Source: an uncultured Allobosea sp. (GTDB lineage Bacteria > Pseudomonadota > Alphaproteobacteria > Rhizobiales > Beijerinckiaceae). Taken from it: 64,000 nt of DNA. The first letter of the stretch is position 1, and each line of letters begins with the position of its first letter. Position numbers and translations under genes: made by a program. The stretch lies in contig NZ_CAMFKW010000012.1 in the NCBI RefSeq assembly GCF_945957345.1, forward strand, positions 45,214 to 109,213, in the 5' to 3' direction. This document shows, one piece after another, positions 53,986-62,949 of the stretch. Below the pieces are notes generated by a model. It was not told the origin of the DNA. It ran no database searches and worked only from the letters and a program-made list of their open reading frames with translations.

Positions 53986-54418
53986 GCTTCCTCGAGGTCC
54001 CTCCACGTTGATTTGGAGGACTCCGTAGCTGCGATTTGCGCACAATTGACCGGCAGCTTCGAACGAAACCTCACCACGCGATACGGCGCTTTGGAGGGAT
54101 ACGGTGCTCATTTTCGTCGTTGAACGACCCGGTCGACGCTGCTTGCTCGCAGGCAGCGACGGAGGCGGCGTGAGATCAGGCGGAATTCCGTGAAAGACAA
54201 GGCCGACCTCACCCGGGGAGCGGCTGAGGCTCGCCGGTATCCTGCTCGATCTTGTCCCCATCGAGGAGGATGAAATCGATTTAGCTCGGCGCGCCGTGGA
54301 TCGCTTTTTCAAGGCGCCGCCGAAGTCACGTCCGCTAAACGGCGAACTCCTCCACGACTGCTTTGTTACCGTTTGTTTCAGCCGGGAACAGCCAATCGCC
54401 ACCTGCGTCTTATTCGAG
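53986..54418. other. Gap before the copper-storage gene
   Basis: No intact gene. A plus-strand open stretch around 54200-54400 translates to LRLAGILLDLVPIEEDEIDL followed by ARRAVDRFFKAPP, which looks protein-like but lacks a start codon and a conserved end, so it may be a gene fossil. A GGAAC-N16-CGTC pair at 54385-54409 loosely resembles EcfG-type promoters. Confidence 0.35.
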
Positions 54419-54436
54419 GAACGACAATTGTCGTTC
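54419..54436. promoter_or_regulatory. Perfect 18-bp palindrome before the Csp-type gene
   Basis: GAACGACAATTGTCGTTC is a perfect palindrome ending 20 bases before the ATG at 54456 and just ahead of the AGGAGG ribosome site. Its form suits a dimeric repressor such as a copper-responsive CopY/BlaI or TetR-type protein; no such gene is next to it. Confidence 0.5.
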
Positions 54437-54455
54437 GATGAACAGGAGGCCGATC

Positions 54456-54788
54456 ATGCACCATCTCGACGCCGCCATGCAGTCCTGCATCGACGAATGC
54501 CTGCGCTGCTATCAAACCTGCCTCGGCATGAGCACAAGCCATTGCCTTAAGCTCGGCGGAGCGCACGCTGCCCCGGAGCACATCCAGCTGATGCAGGCTT
54601 GCGCCGAGATCTGCCGAGCCAGCGCCCAGGTGATGATCATCGGCTCCGCGCACCATAAGCATCTCTGCGCCGAATGCGCCGACATCTGCGAAGATTGCGC
54701 CAACGAATGCGAGCGGATTGGAGACATGGACGATTGTGTCCAGGCGTGCCGCAGTTGCGCGGATAGCTGCCGGAAAATGGCGGCGTAG
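54456..54788 (+). CDS. Four-helix-bundle copper-binding protein (Csp/DUF326 type)
   Basis: A 110-residue protein full of regularly spaced cysteines (CIDECLRCYQTCLGM, CAEICRASA, CAECADICEDCANECERI, CVQACRSCADSCRKM), which line the inside of a helical bundle and hold Cu(I) in copper-storage proteins. No signal peptide, so cytosolic. AGGAGG lies seven bases before the ATG, and a perfect palindrome lies upstream. It stores or buffers copper; it heads a run of small metal-linked genes. Confidence 0.85.
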   Translation: MHHLDAAMQSCIDECLRCYQTCLGMSTSHCLKLGGAHAAPEHIQLMQACAEICRASAQVMIIGSAHHKHLCAECADICEDCANECERIGDMDDCVQACRSCADSCRKMAA

Positions 54789-54819
54789 CGACTCCTGTCC
54801 TCGTTTCGTGGAGATTCCG

Positions 54820-55203
54820 ATGATGCGCTTCATTCTGACCGCCGGTCTCGCAGCCTCGATGATGACCGCGGCATTTGCCCAGCCAGCGCCCAAGCCTCAG
54901 ATGGGCGACAGCATGCCCATGAAAATGATGATGCCGGAGGCTTCCGATTCCGGATCAACGAAGGAATACAAGGCGGCGATGATGCGGATGATGCAGGCGA
55001 TGCCGCCGAAATTTACCGGCGACGCCGACATCGATTTCATGATGCAGATGAAAGCCCATCATCAAGGTGCGATCGATATGGCCAAGGTTGCCCTCGCCCA
55101 TGGCAAGGACCCGACCGTCAAGAAACTCGCCACCGAAATCGTCAGCGCCCAGGAAAAGGAGATCAAAACGATCGATCAGTGGCTGAAGGCCAAGGGCAAA
55201 TAG
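54820..55203 (+). CDS. Exported DUF305 protein
   Basis: A 127-residue protein with a signal peptide (RFILTAGLAASMMTAAFA) and a ferritin-like DUF305 domain: DFMMQMKAHHQGAIDMAKVA with the conserved HH, then a long helical hairpin. Met-rich stretches (MPMKMMMPEAS) suit copper binding in the periplasm. It follows the Csp-type gene by 31 bases with GGAG in front. Confidence 0.8.
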   Translation: MMRFILTAGLAASMMTAAFAQPAPKPQMGDSMPMKMMMPEASDSGSTKEYKAAMMRMMQAMPPKFTGDADIDFMMQMKAHHQGAIDMAKVALAHGKDPTVKKLATEIVSAQEKEIKTIDQWLKAKGK

Positions 55204-55250
55204 CTGCGGGTTGGGACGTCCCGGGCAAACCTGAGCGTTAGGAGGCTGCC

Positions 55251-55721
55251 ATGGAGCATGGCAATCACCATAAAGGCCAGAACCACTACGGCCGGCTAGC
55301 GATCGAACTGACGCTGGACTTCATCGTGATGTACCTCGTCATGTACACGATGATCGCGGCGCTTGGGCATTTCCATCTTAATCTCAACAACGTCTACATG
55401 ACGCTGATGATGGTGGCGCCGATGACGCTCATCATGCTCGTCTCGATGCGTTCCATGTTCCCGTCGCAGCGCCTGAACATGATCATCGGCGCCGGCGCCC
55501 TTGCTGTGTTTGTCGGCGGTTTCATAGCCATGCGAACCCAAGCTGGTATTGGCAACGCCGAGTTCCTGCGCTCGATGATCCCGCATCATTCCGGCGGGAT
55601 CCTGATGTGCGAAAAGGCCAACATCACCGATCCGGAGATCGTCGCGCTTTGCCGCGAGATCATCAAATCGCAGAGCCAGGAAATCGCGCAGATGGAGGCG
55701 ATCCTCGCTCGGCAGAGGTGA
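55251..55721 (+). CDS. Membrane DUF305 protein
   Basis: A 156-residue protein with a His-rich start (MEHGNHHKGQNHYG), three membrane helices (about residues 17-40, 47-66, 74-92) and a C-terminal DUF305 domain (RSMIPHHSGGILMCEKA). This fusion of a small membrane domain with DUF305 is common in copper and silver clusters. It likely binds metal at the periplasmic face. Confidence 0.75.
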   Translation: MEHGNHHKGQNHYGRLAIELTLDFIVMYLVMYTMIAALGHFHLNLNNVYMTLMMVAPMTLIMLVSMRSMFPSQRLNMIIGAGALAVFVGGFIAMRTQAGIGNAEFLRSMIPHHSGGILMCEKANITDPEIVALCREIIKSQSQEIAQMEAILARQR

Positions 55722-55814
55722 AACACTTCACATCCGAAGTCGACATCCCCATTTCAAGCTTAGGTCCTCAAGCCCCGACCGGGTTGCCCTCGGGGCAAGC
55801 CAGAGGAGGCTACG

Positions 55815-56162
55815 ATGAGGATGGTCCGCCAAATCGCCGTGTCGGCGACCTGCTTGCTTTTCGTGTCTCAGCTTGAACCTGCGGTCGCCCATCGTGCCAA
55901 CGTGGTCCTGGGGATGAAAGAGCTCACCAGCGCGATCAACGGCAAGGTCTGCGCGACAGCGGGAGGAGCACGCTTCACCTTCGATCATGATGGGCGCTTC
56001 TCATATGACGGCCTCTGGCAAAGTAGCGGGAACTTCACGCTTGGCGACAGCGCTGTGGTCGTCACGTTCGATAGCGGCCTTCAGCGCGCGTTTGAAATTT
56101 CCAGACGAAACGGCGCGCTCTATATGGAGCAAACACGCGTCGTGTGCGCGGCAAAGGAATAG
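55815..56162 (+). CDS. Exported hypothetical protein
   Basis: A 115-residue protein with a signal peptide (ATCLLFVSQLEPAVA) and a mature part of about 90 residues, mostly beta (GARFTFDHDGRFSYDGLW, SGNFTLGDSAVVVTFDSG) with one Cys pair (Cys in GKVCATA and VVCAAKE) that could form a disulphide. GAGGAGG precedes the ATG. A GC-rich hairpin (GCCCCGA / TCGGGGC, 55772-55796) lies just upstream. Function unknown. Confidence 0.6.
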   Translation: MRMVRQIAVSATCLLFVSQLEPAVAHRANVVLGMKELTSAINGKVCATAGGARFTFDHDGRFSYDGLWQSSGNFTLGDSAVVVTFDSGLQRAFEISRRNGALYMEQTRVVCAAKE

Positions 56163-56430
56163 AGCCAGCTCGGAAGGGTATTGCCCCAGGCGCTGCGGTT
56201 TGATGCTCGTTTAGCTAAAGGCGCTTCGCGTGGTTGTCGGCGCCTCCTTCAGACGTTCCATCATAGCCACGCAGGCTCATTTGAGCGCATGGAGTGGACC
56301 GCTCGCCGGTGAAGCCTCGCCGGCAGTGGCCATGAAGCCTGAGCCCCTAAACACAACGAAACATCCACCTTTCGGGGCGGATTCTATTGACTTTTTCGGT
56401 GCATCGACCGACATTTTAGGTGAGGCTATC

Positions 56431-56631
56431 ATGCAAGTCGGACCTTCATATAGCGTCGCAGAGCGACGTGAAGCCAAGCGCGCCTCGCGAGAGCGAGATG
56501 CCGAGCGGCTACGCAATGGGAAAATCAGCGCCTCTGAGCTGAACGAGCGTAACGGCTTTTTCTCAGCGCTCGATCGCTCCAAAGCCCGTGTCATCGTTTG
56601 GCGTGGCCGCGTCAAACTTGATGGCAAGTGA
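56431..56631 (+). CDS. Small basic protein paired with a nucleotidyltransferase
   Basis: A 66-residue, highly charged protein (RREAKRASRERDAERLRNGK, LNERNGFFSALDRSKARVIV). The ATG at 56431 has GGTGAGG upstream. It overlaps the next gene by 11 bases, so the two form a unit. The size and pairing are like an antitoxin, but no known family matches. Confidence 0.55.
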   Translation: MQVGPSYSVAERREAKRASRERDAERLRNGKISASELNERNGFFSALDRSKARVIVWRGRVKLDGK

Positions 56632-57424
56632 CGCCGACGAGCCTCGATTTGGGGCTGAGGATGTCATTCTGGTCGCGTCGAAGCTGACGCTAGATGACGC
56701 GACTTTTGTGGTCGGTGGGCAAGCTACTAATCTGTGGGCTTGGTGGTATCAGGGACGCGATCCAGCACTGAGCCCAAACGATCCACTGACAAGTCGGGAT
56801 ATCGATTTCTTCGGATCGTTCAAGGCCGCCCGGGCATTTGCCGAGGCCTTAGGTGGGACGGTCAGTTCACCAGATTCCGACACTATGAACAGTCCGAGTA
56901 CGGCACTGGTCGTCGCCGATCTAAACGGCAGGCGGCTGGAGATCGATTTTCTCAACGGCGTGCTTGGAGTTACGAAGCGCGAACTCGAACGCGGTGTAGC
57001 CATCATCCGTGCATCGGCCGTTGTCGATGGAAATCAGGTCGAAGTCCACGTCCCGGTGATGCACCCGATCCTATGCTTGAAGAGCCGGGTCGCGAATATG
57101 TTGTCGCCAGCAACGCTTCGGCGCGACTCGACCGCTTGGGCTCAGCTCCATGCAGCGATAGCCGTCACGAACGCTCACATAGACGACGCGCTCGGTGAAA
57201 ACTGGGATGAAGCGAAAGCCTGCATTCAGGATCTTATCCGCTACTTCCGATCCGACAACTACGGACGCCAGGTCGAAGCCGAGCTGGGCGTCGACCTGAT
57301 CGACATCTTGAAGCGGATCGAAGATCGACCCGAACTGGATGAACGGTATCGGGAAATGACGCTGAAACCGGCAATCGAGCTGCTCACCGAAAAAGTGACG
57401 GCCAGATTAGATCGGAAGCGTTGA
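56621..57424 (+). CDS. Nucleotidyltransferase-fold protein, candidate toxin
   Basis: A 267-residue protein with a polymerase-beta-type site: FVVGGQATNLWAWW (the GG motif) followed by LTSRDIDFFGS (Asp-x-Asp) and later RRLEIDFLNGV, a third acidic strand. This is the MNT/AbiEii-like layout. The C-terminal part is helical. It starts inside the upstream small gene. AbiEii-type proteins are toxins that modify nucleotides or tRNA; the present protein is more divergent and its partner is not AbiEi, so the match is by fold only. Confidence 0.55.
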   Translation: MASDADEPRFGAEDVILVASKLTLDDATFVVGGQATNLWAWWYQGRDPALSPNDPLTSRDIDFFGSFKAARAFAEALGGTVSSPDSDTMNSPSTALVVADLNGRRLEIDFLNGVLGVTKRELERGVAIIRASAVVDGNQVEVHVPVMHPILCLKSRVANMLSPATLRRDSTAWAQLHAAIAVTNAHIDDALGENWDEAKACIQDLIRYFRSDNYGRQVEAELGVDLIDILKRIEDRPELDERYREMTLKPAIELLTEKVTARLDRKR

Positions 57425-57710
57425 CGCGAAATCGGAACGCCTGTGACTGCTTAACTGCGGCTCATCCACGATCTCCAGAATCTAGCGGAGCGCGCTGAAG
57501 AAGCAGGGATCAGGCATGGCCGTCTCGGGCGGTAATGCTGCCGTCATGCTCGGCGAACTGCGAAAATGCCCCGCGCCGGATCTCCTGTCGCGAAAAGAGT
57601 CTCGCCTGCTGCGAGTTCCCGGATGGTTGGTTTCAACCCGGCGAGGATTGATTCAGCCTGCTGAAGCCCTTCGCCTTCGGTTGCCATGCCGAAGATCGCC
57701 GTTTCAGCCA

Positions 57711-58199
57711 TCAGATCTGCTGCAGCCCGCGATAGCGCGCAAACATGTTCTGTCGGCCAGCGGAAAAAATGGCGATCTCGTAGGTCTGCGGCGCTTGACC
57801 CGGCACCTTCATTCCGGGCGAGCCGACCGGCATACCCGGCACCGCAATCCCGATAGCCTTCGGGCGCTCGATGAGCAGGCGCTTCACCGCCTCGGCCGGG
57901 ACATGCCCTTCAATGACATAACCGCCAATCTCGGCTGTGTGGCACGACATCAAGGCCTCGGGCACGCCGAGCCTGGCCTTGAGTGGCAGCACGTCATCGA
58001 CCTGGATCACGTCGACCGGAAATCCCGCGGCTTTGATGTGCTCAACCCAATTGCCGCAACAACCGCAGTTCGGATCGCGTGTCACGGTCATCTTCGGCAG
58101 CGTTTCGCCTGCCGCCTTTCCGGCCAGCGCGAGGGCCGTGAGCCCTTGGACTGCTCCGATCATCAGCCCGCGGCGGGATAGGGACTTATCGGTTTGCAT
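57711..58199 (-). CDS. DUF411 exported metal-binding protein
   Basis: A 162-residue protein with a twin-arginine-like export signal (SRRGLMIGAVQGLTALALAG) and the DUF411 domain: TRDPNCGCCGNWVEHIKAAG with CxCC, then MSCHTAEIGGYVIEGHVPAE. This family goes with copper and silver resistance genes. It lies between the nucleotidyltransferase pair and the efflux genes, in the same direction as the latter. Confidence 0.85.
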   Translation of the reverse strand: MQTDKSLSRRGLMIGAVQGLTALALAGKAAGETLPKMTVTRDPNCGCCGNWVEHIKAAGFPVDVIQVDDVLPLKARLGVPEALMSCHTAEIGGYVIEGHVPAEAVKRLLIERPKAIGIAVPGMPVGSPGMKVPGQAPQTYEIAIFSAGRQNMFARYRGLQQI

Positions 58200-58229
58200 G
58201 TTTGCTCTCCTTCAAATTCAACCGCGCCT

Positions 58230-58343
58230 TCACCGGAAGAAGACGAATTTGACCAAGGCGGCGACGGCCAACACCAGCACGGCGACGCCAAGCCAGTGAA
58301 ATGAACCCATGCTCCAGCTCATGCCATTCATCATGTTGTGCAT
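58230..58343 (-). CDS. 37-residue membrane protein next to cusA
   Basis: A very short frame on the minus strand, MHNMMNGMSWSMGSFHWLGV followed by a hydrophobic run and KFVFFR. It has a Met-rich, His-containing head and one membrane helix, the layout of small copper-linked membrane peptides. It fits exactly between DUF411 and cusA (15 bases from the latter) and so belongs to the operon. Not previously assigned by me to a family. Confidence 0.6.
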   Translation of the reverse strand: MHNMMNGMSWSMGSFHWLGVAVLVLAVAALVKFVFFR

Positions 58344-58358
58344 CTCGGACACTCCATC

Positions 58359-61300
58359 TTATTCAACGACTGCTGCTTGCCGCGCTGCCGAGGGCTGCGG
58401 ACCTTGCGAGTTCTCAATCGCCGCGCCCGACGGCAGCCGCCAGCCCTTGATCAGGCCGTAGATCGCCGGGATCACGAGCAGCGTCAGCACGGTCGAGGAG
58501 ACCATGCCGCCGATCATCGGCACGGCGATGCGCTGCATCACCTCCGAGCCCGTGCCGGTGTTCCAAAGGATTGGCAGCAATCCCGCCATGATCGCGACCA
58601 CGGTCATGATCTTCGGCCGCACCCGCTCGACCGCTCCCAGCATGATCGCTTCATGCAGGTCGGCGCGAGTGAAGGCCTTCCCCTGCGCCGCACAGCGGTC
58701 ACGCACCTCGCTGAGCGCGTGGTCGAGATAGATCAGCATGATCACGCCGGTCTCGGCGGCGACGCCGGCGAGTGCGATGAAGCCGACCGCAACGGCGACC
58801 GACATGTTGAAGCCGAGCCACCAGAGCAGCCAGATGCCACCGACCAGGGCGAAGGGCAGCGACAGCATGACGATGAACGTCTCGGTCAACCTGCGGAAAT
58901 TCAGGTAGAGCAGAAGGAAGATGATCGCGAGCGTCACGGGCACGACCAGCTTGAGCCGTGCCTCGGCCCGTTCGAGGTATTCGAACTGACCGCTCCAGGC
59001 GATGCGGTAGCCCGCAGGCAGCTTGATGCTCTGCGCGATCGCGGTTTGGGCATCGCGGACATAGCCGCCGAGGTCGCGCCCGGCGGTGTCCACGAAGATG
59101 TAGACCGCGAGTTCGCCATTCTCGGTTCGGATCGAGGTCGCGCCGCGCTTCCGCTCGATGCTCGCGACCTCCCCGAGCGGGACGCTGGCGCCGGACGGCG
59201 TCGAGACCTGGACCTCGCGCGCGATCGCCTGTGGATCGGAACGCAGGTCGCGAGGGTAGCGGATGGCGACGCCGTAGCGCTCACGACCCTCGACCGTCGT
59301 CGTCACGGTCTCGCCGCCCATCGCCATCACGACCGCGTTCTGGACATCGCCGACCGCGAGCCCGTAGCGGCCGAGTGCGACCCGATCCGGCACGATGTCG
59401 AGGAAGTAGCCGCCGATGACGCGTTCGGCATAGGCACTGCTCGTGCCCGGAACGGCCTTCAGCACAGTCTCGATCTGGCGCGAGACCTTCTCCATCTCCG
59501 CGAGATCGGTGCCGAAGACCTTGACCCCGATCGGCGTGCGGATGCCGGTCGCCAGCATGTCGATGCGCGCGCGGATCGGCTGCGTCCAGGCATTGGAAAC
59601 ACCTGGGAACTGAAGGGCCTTGTCCATCTCCGATTTAAGGCTGTCGAGCGTGACGCCTTGGCGCCATTCAGCCTTGGGCTTCAGGTTGATGATGGTCTCG
59701 AACATCTCGGTTGGCGCCGGATCGGTCGCGGTCTGGGCGCGTCCGGCCTTGCCGTAGACCGAGGCGACTTCCGGAAAGGAGCGGATGATCCGGTTCTGGG
59801 TCTGGAGCAGCTCGGCTGCCTTGGTCACGGAGATGCCGGGCAAGGTCGTCGGCATGTACATCAATGTACCCTCGTCGAGGGACGGCATGAACTCCGAGCC
59901 GAGCTGCCGCGCTGGCCAGAGGCTGAGCCCCAGGACGGCCACCGCAGCCAGGATCGTCAGGGTCTTGGTCCCGAGAACGCCGCGGATCATCGGACGGTAG
60001 AGCGCGATCAGGCCGCGATTGATCGGGTTCCGCCTCTCCGGGATGATCCTGCCTTTGACGAAGATGACCATCAGCGCCGGGACAAGCGTCACCGACAGGA
60101 GCGCGGCGGCCGCCATGGCGAAGGTCTTGGTGAAGGCGAGCGGTCCGAACAGGCGGCCTTCCTCCGCTTCCAAGGTGAAGATCGGCAGGAACGAGACCGT
60201 GATGACGAGCAGGCTGAAGAACAGCGCCGGGCCGACCTCGCTCGCCGCTTCGATCAGGATCTCGACGCGCGGCTTGTCCGGCGGCGCCCGTTCGAGATGC
60301 TTGTGCGCGTTCTCGATCATGACGATGGCGGCGTCGATCATCGCGCCGACGGCGATGGCGATGCCGCCGAGGCTCATGATGTTGGAGCCGAGGCCGAGCG
60401 CCTTCATCGCCGCGAACGCCATCAGGATGCCGACGGGCAGCATGATGATCGCCACGAGGGCGCTGCGCAGATGCAGCAGGAACACGATGCAGACCAGCGC
60501 GACGATGATGCTCTCCTCGATCAGCGTGCCCTTCAGCGTCTCGATCGCCCGCTCGATCAACCCGGAGCGGTCGTAGACCGGCACGATCTCGGCCCCGCCC
60601 GGCAGGCTCGCCGCGACCTCGGCAAGGCGCGCCTTGGCGTGTTCGATCACGGAGAGCGCGTTTGCGCCGAAGCGTTGCAGGATGATGCCGCTCGCGACCT
60701 CCCCCTCGCCGTTGAGCTCGGTGATGCCGCGCCGCTCGTCCGGACCGAGTTCCACGCGGGCGACGTCGACCAGGCGCAGGGGCACGCCCCGGTCGCTCTT
60801 CAGGACGATGTTCTCGATATCGGCGATCGACTTCAGGTAGCCGCGGCCGCGAACCATGAACTCGAACTCGCTGAGCTCGACCGTGCGTCCGCCGACGTCC
60901 ATGTTGCTGCTGCGGACCGCGTCCCGGAGCGTCGAGAGCGAGACGCCCTGGGCGCGCAGCCGCACGGGATCGACGACGATCGCGTATTGCTTGACGAAGC
61001 CGCCGACGCTGGCGACCTCGGCCACGCCCTCGGCACGAGAAGCCGCGAAGCGTACGACCCAGTCCTGAAGGGAGCGCAATTCCGCGAGGGTCATGTTCTT
61101 GGCCATGACGGCGTACTGGTAGACCCAGCCGACACCGGTCGCGTCCGGCCCAAGCGTCGGCGAGACGCCCGCCGGGAGGCGCCGGGCGGCGGCATTGAGG
61201 TATTCGAGCACGCGCGAGCGCGCCCAATAGGGATCGGTGCCGTCCTCGAAGATGACGTAGACGAAGGAGACGCCGAAGAACGAGAAGCCGCGCACGACGC

Positions 61301-61538
61301 GGGCCTTCGGCACCGTGAGCATCGAGGTCGTCAGCGGATAGGTGACCTGGTCCTCGATCACCTGCGGCGCCTGGCCGGGATATTCGGTGTAGACGATGAC
61401 CTGGACGTCGGAGAGGTCGGGTATGGCGTCGAGCGGCAGGGTCTTCAGCGCATAGATGCCGGCAGCCACGGCAAAGGCGGCGGCAACGAAGACGAGGATC
61501 AAGTTGCGCGCCGACCATGCGATCAGGCGGGCGATCAT
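58359..61538 (-). CDS. cusA: CusA-type heavy-metal RND efflux pump
   Basis: A 1059-residue inner-membrane pump with twelve membrane helices and two large periplasmic loops. The N-terminus reads LIAWSARNLILVFVAAAFAV; GVGWVYQYAVM, DLSDVQVIVYTEYPGQAP and the helix-4 acidic motif AVGAMIDAAIVMIENAHKHL are diagnostic for the HME-RND group handling monovalent metals (Cu/Ag). It works with the adaptor CusB and an outer-membrane protein; the latter is not in the window. Its ATG overlaps the stop of cusB (ATGA). Confidence 0.92.
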   Translation of the reverse strand: MIARLIAWSARNLILVFVAAAFAVAAGIYALKTLPLDAIPDLSDVQVIVYTEYPGQAPQVIEDQVTYPLTTSMLTVPKARVVRGFSFFGVSFVYVIFEDGTDPYWARSRVLEYLNAAARRLPAGVSPTLGPDATGVGWVYQYAVMAKNMTLAELRSLQDWVVRFAASRAEGVAEVASVGGFVKQYAIVVDPVRLRAQGVSLSTLRDAVRSSNMDVGGRTVELSEFEFMVRGRGYLKSIADIENIVLKSDRGVPLRLVDVARVELGPDERRGITELNGEGEVASGIILQRFGANALSVIEHAKARLAEVAASLPGGAEIVPVYDRSGLIERAIETLKGTLIEESIIVALVCIVFLLHLRSALVAIIMLPVGILMAFAAMKALGLGSNIMSLGGIAIAVGAMIDAAIVMIENAHKHLERAPPDKPRVEILIEAASEVGPALFFSLLVITVSFLPIFTLEAEEGRLFGPLAFTKTFAMAAAALLSVTLVPALMVIFVKGRIIPERRNPINRGLIALYRPMIRGVLGTKTLTILAAVAVLGLSLWPARQLGSEFMPSLDEGTLMYMPTTLPGISVTKAAELLQTQNRIIRSFPEVASVYGKAGRAQTATDPAPTEMFETIINLKPKAEWRQGVTLDSLKSEMDKALQFPGVSNAWTQPIRARIDMLATGIRTPIGVKVFGTDLAEMEKVSRQIETVLKAVPGTSSAYAERVIGGYFLDIVPDRVALGRYGLAVGDVQNAVVMAMGGETVTTTVEGRERYGVAIRYPRDLRSDPQAIAREVQVSTPSGASVPLGEVASIERKRGATSIRTENGELAVYIFVDTAGRDLGGYVRDAQTAIAQSIKLPAGYRIAWSGQFEYLERAEARLKLVVPVTLAIIFLLLYLNFRRLTETFIVMLSLPFALVGGIWLLWWLGFNMSVAVAVGFIALAGVAAETGVIMLIYLDHALSEVRDRCAAQGKAFTRADLHEAIMLGAVERVRPKIMTVVAIMAGLLPILWNTGTGSEVMQRIAVPMIGGMVSSTVLTLLVIPAIYGLIKGWRLPSGAAIENSQGPQPSAARQAAVVE

Positions 61539-62949
61539 GGCTTGGCCTCCGGCGGCGCGAAGCCGTTGAGGGCGGCCTTGAGGTTGCTCTCGGCATCGAT
61601 CAGGAAGTTGGCGGAGACGACGACGCGGTCGCCTTCGGAGATGCCCTCAGTGATCGCGACCATGCCGTCGCCGCGACGGCCGAGCTTGACCTCGCGCGGC
61701 TCGAACCGACCCTCGCCCAGATCCAGAATGACGACCCGGCGCGAGCCGCTGTCGATCACGGCGCTGTCGGGAACCGCGAGTTGCGGAGTTGCGTCACCGG
61801 AGCCGATCTCGACGTCGGCATACATGTTCGGCAGTAGGATGCCGTCGCGGTTGGCAAGCTCGATGCGGACCTTCGCCGTCCGGGTTGCCTCGGCGATCTC
61901 CGGGTAGATCACGCTGACGCGCCCCTCGAAGGAACTCCCGGGACGGCCGCGCAGCCGAATCGTGGCTGGCGCGCCGATGCCGACGGCAGCCAGTTGGCGT
62001 TCCGGAACATCGGCCAGAACCCAGATCGTCGAGATGTCGGCGAGCCGGAACAGACTGCCGCCGGCCGTCATCCTCATGCCGTCGCTGACCGAACGTTCAA
62101 GTACGATGCCGTCGCGCGGCGCCGACCAGTTGATCGTCAGCGGCACCTTCCGACTGCGCTCGATCTCGGCGATGACCTCCGGCGGGACGCCGAGGTTTTC
62201 GAGCCGCTGTCTCGCGCCGCCTTCGGGTACGCCGCGCGCGGCGGCATTGAGCTCGGTGATGAACTGCGCGCCCGCCGTGCTGATTTCCGGCGAGTAGATG
62301 CGTGCGAGGCGCGTTCCCTTCGTGACGCGGTCGCCCGTCGTGACCGGAGCGACCTCCTGGACGAAGGCATCAGCTCGGATCGTCACCACCGAAACCCGCC
62401 GCTCGTCGAGTTGCACGACGCCGGGCACATGAATCGTCTGGGCGATGATCTGGCGGCGGACCGGTTCGGAGCGCACGCCGCTGCGCTGGATGCGCCCGGG
62501 CGAGAGCTTGATGACGCCGTCCTCGTTTCCCTCGCTTTCATAGACCGGGAGATAGTCCATCCCCATCGAGTCCTTCTTCGGCACCGGCGACGTATCCGGG
62601 AGACCCATCGGATTGCGGTAGTAGAGGATGCGCTTCGGGTCGGCCTGCGCCGCCCGCTCCTCGCTCGGAGGCTTGACCTCGAAGCTGACGTCCTGACTGG
62701 CGGGGACGGCCGCGAAGGGCCTGCCGTCCTCGGTCTGGCGCGGCTGCGCCGAATAGACGGGCTTCCCGTCCGGGTCCTGATAGTAGATGACCGGACCGGT
62801 TCCGACGGGCTCGTTTGCCGCGAGCGAACCTTCGATGCCGAGCCACCGCGCCAGCCGACCGCAAGGCCGCGTTGCCCGGCCCAATAGCCCGCGCCTCCAG
62901 CCCCCAGAATGGCGGCGAGAGCGAGGCCCGTGAGGGCGATGGGTTTCAT
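61535..62949 (-). pseudogene. cusB: CusB-type membrane-fusion adaptor, N-terminal frameshift
   Basis: The main frame encodes a CusB adaptor (RILYYRNPMGLPDTSPVPKK, DSMGMDYLPVY, VVQLDERRVSVVTIRADAFV, TINWSAPRDGIV). Its start, however, is in another frame: MKPIALTGLALAAILGAGGA gives the membrane anchor from 62949, in step with the ATGA overlap to the FixH-like gene. One base appears missing in about 62838-62880, so the anchor and the adaptor are out of frame. A TTG at 62884 could start the adaptor but would give a protein without export. Either a mutation or a base-call error; if real, pump assembly would fail. Confidence 0.7.

Noticed and set aside
54385..54409. EcfG-type promoter (GGAAC-N16-CGTC) upstream of the copper-storage gene
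   Set aside because: The -10 part is CGTC rather than CGTT and a single match of this length is expected by chance; kept only as a note.
58338..61907. Open frame of about 1190 codons on the plus strand
   Set aside because: It lies opposite cusA and part of cusB, is dominated by Arg, Asp and His as antisense of GC-rich coding DNA, and has no domain. It is a shadow.
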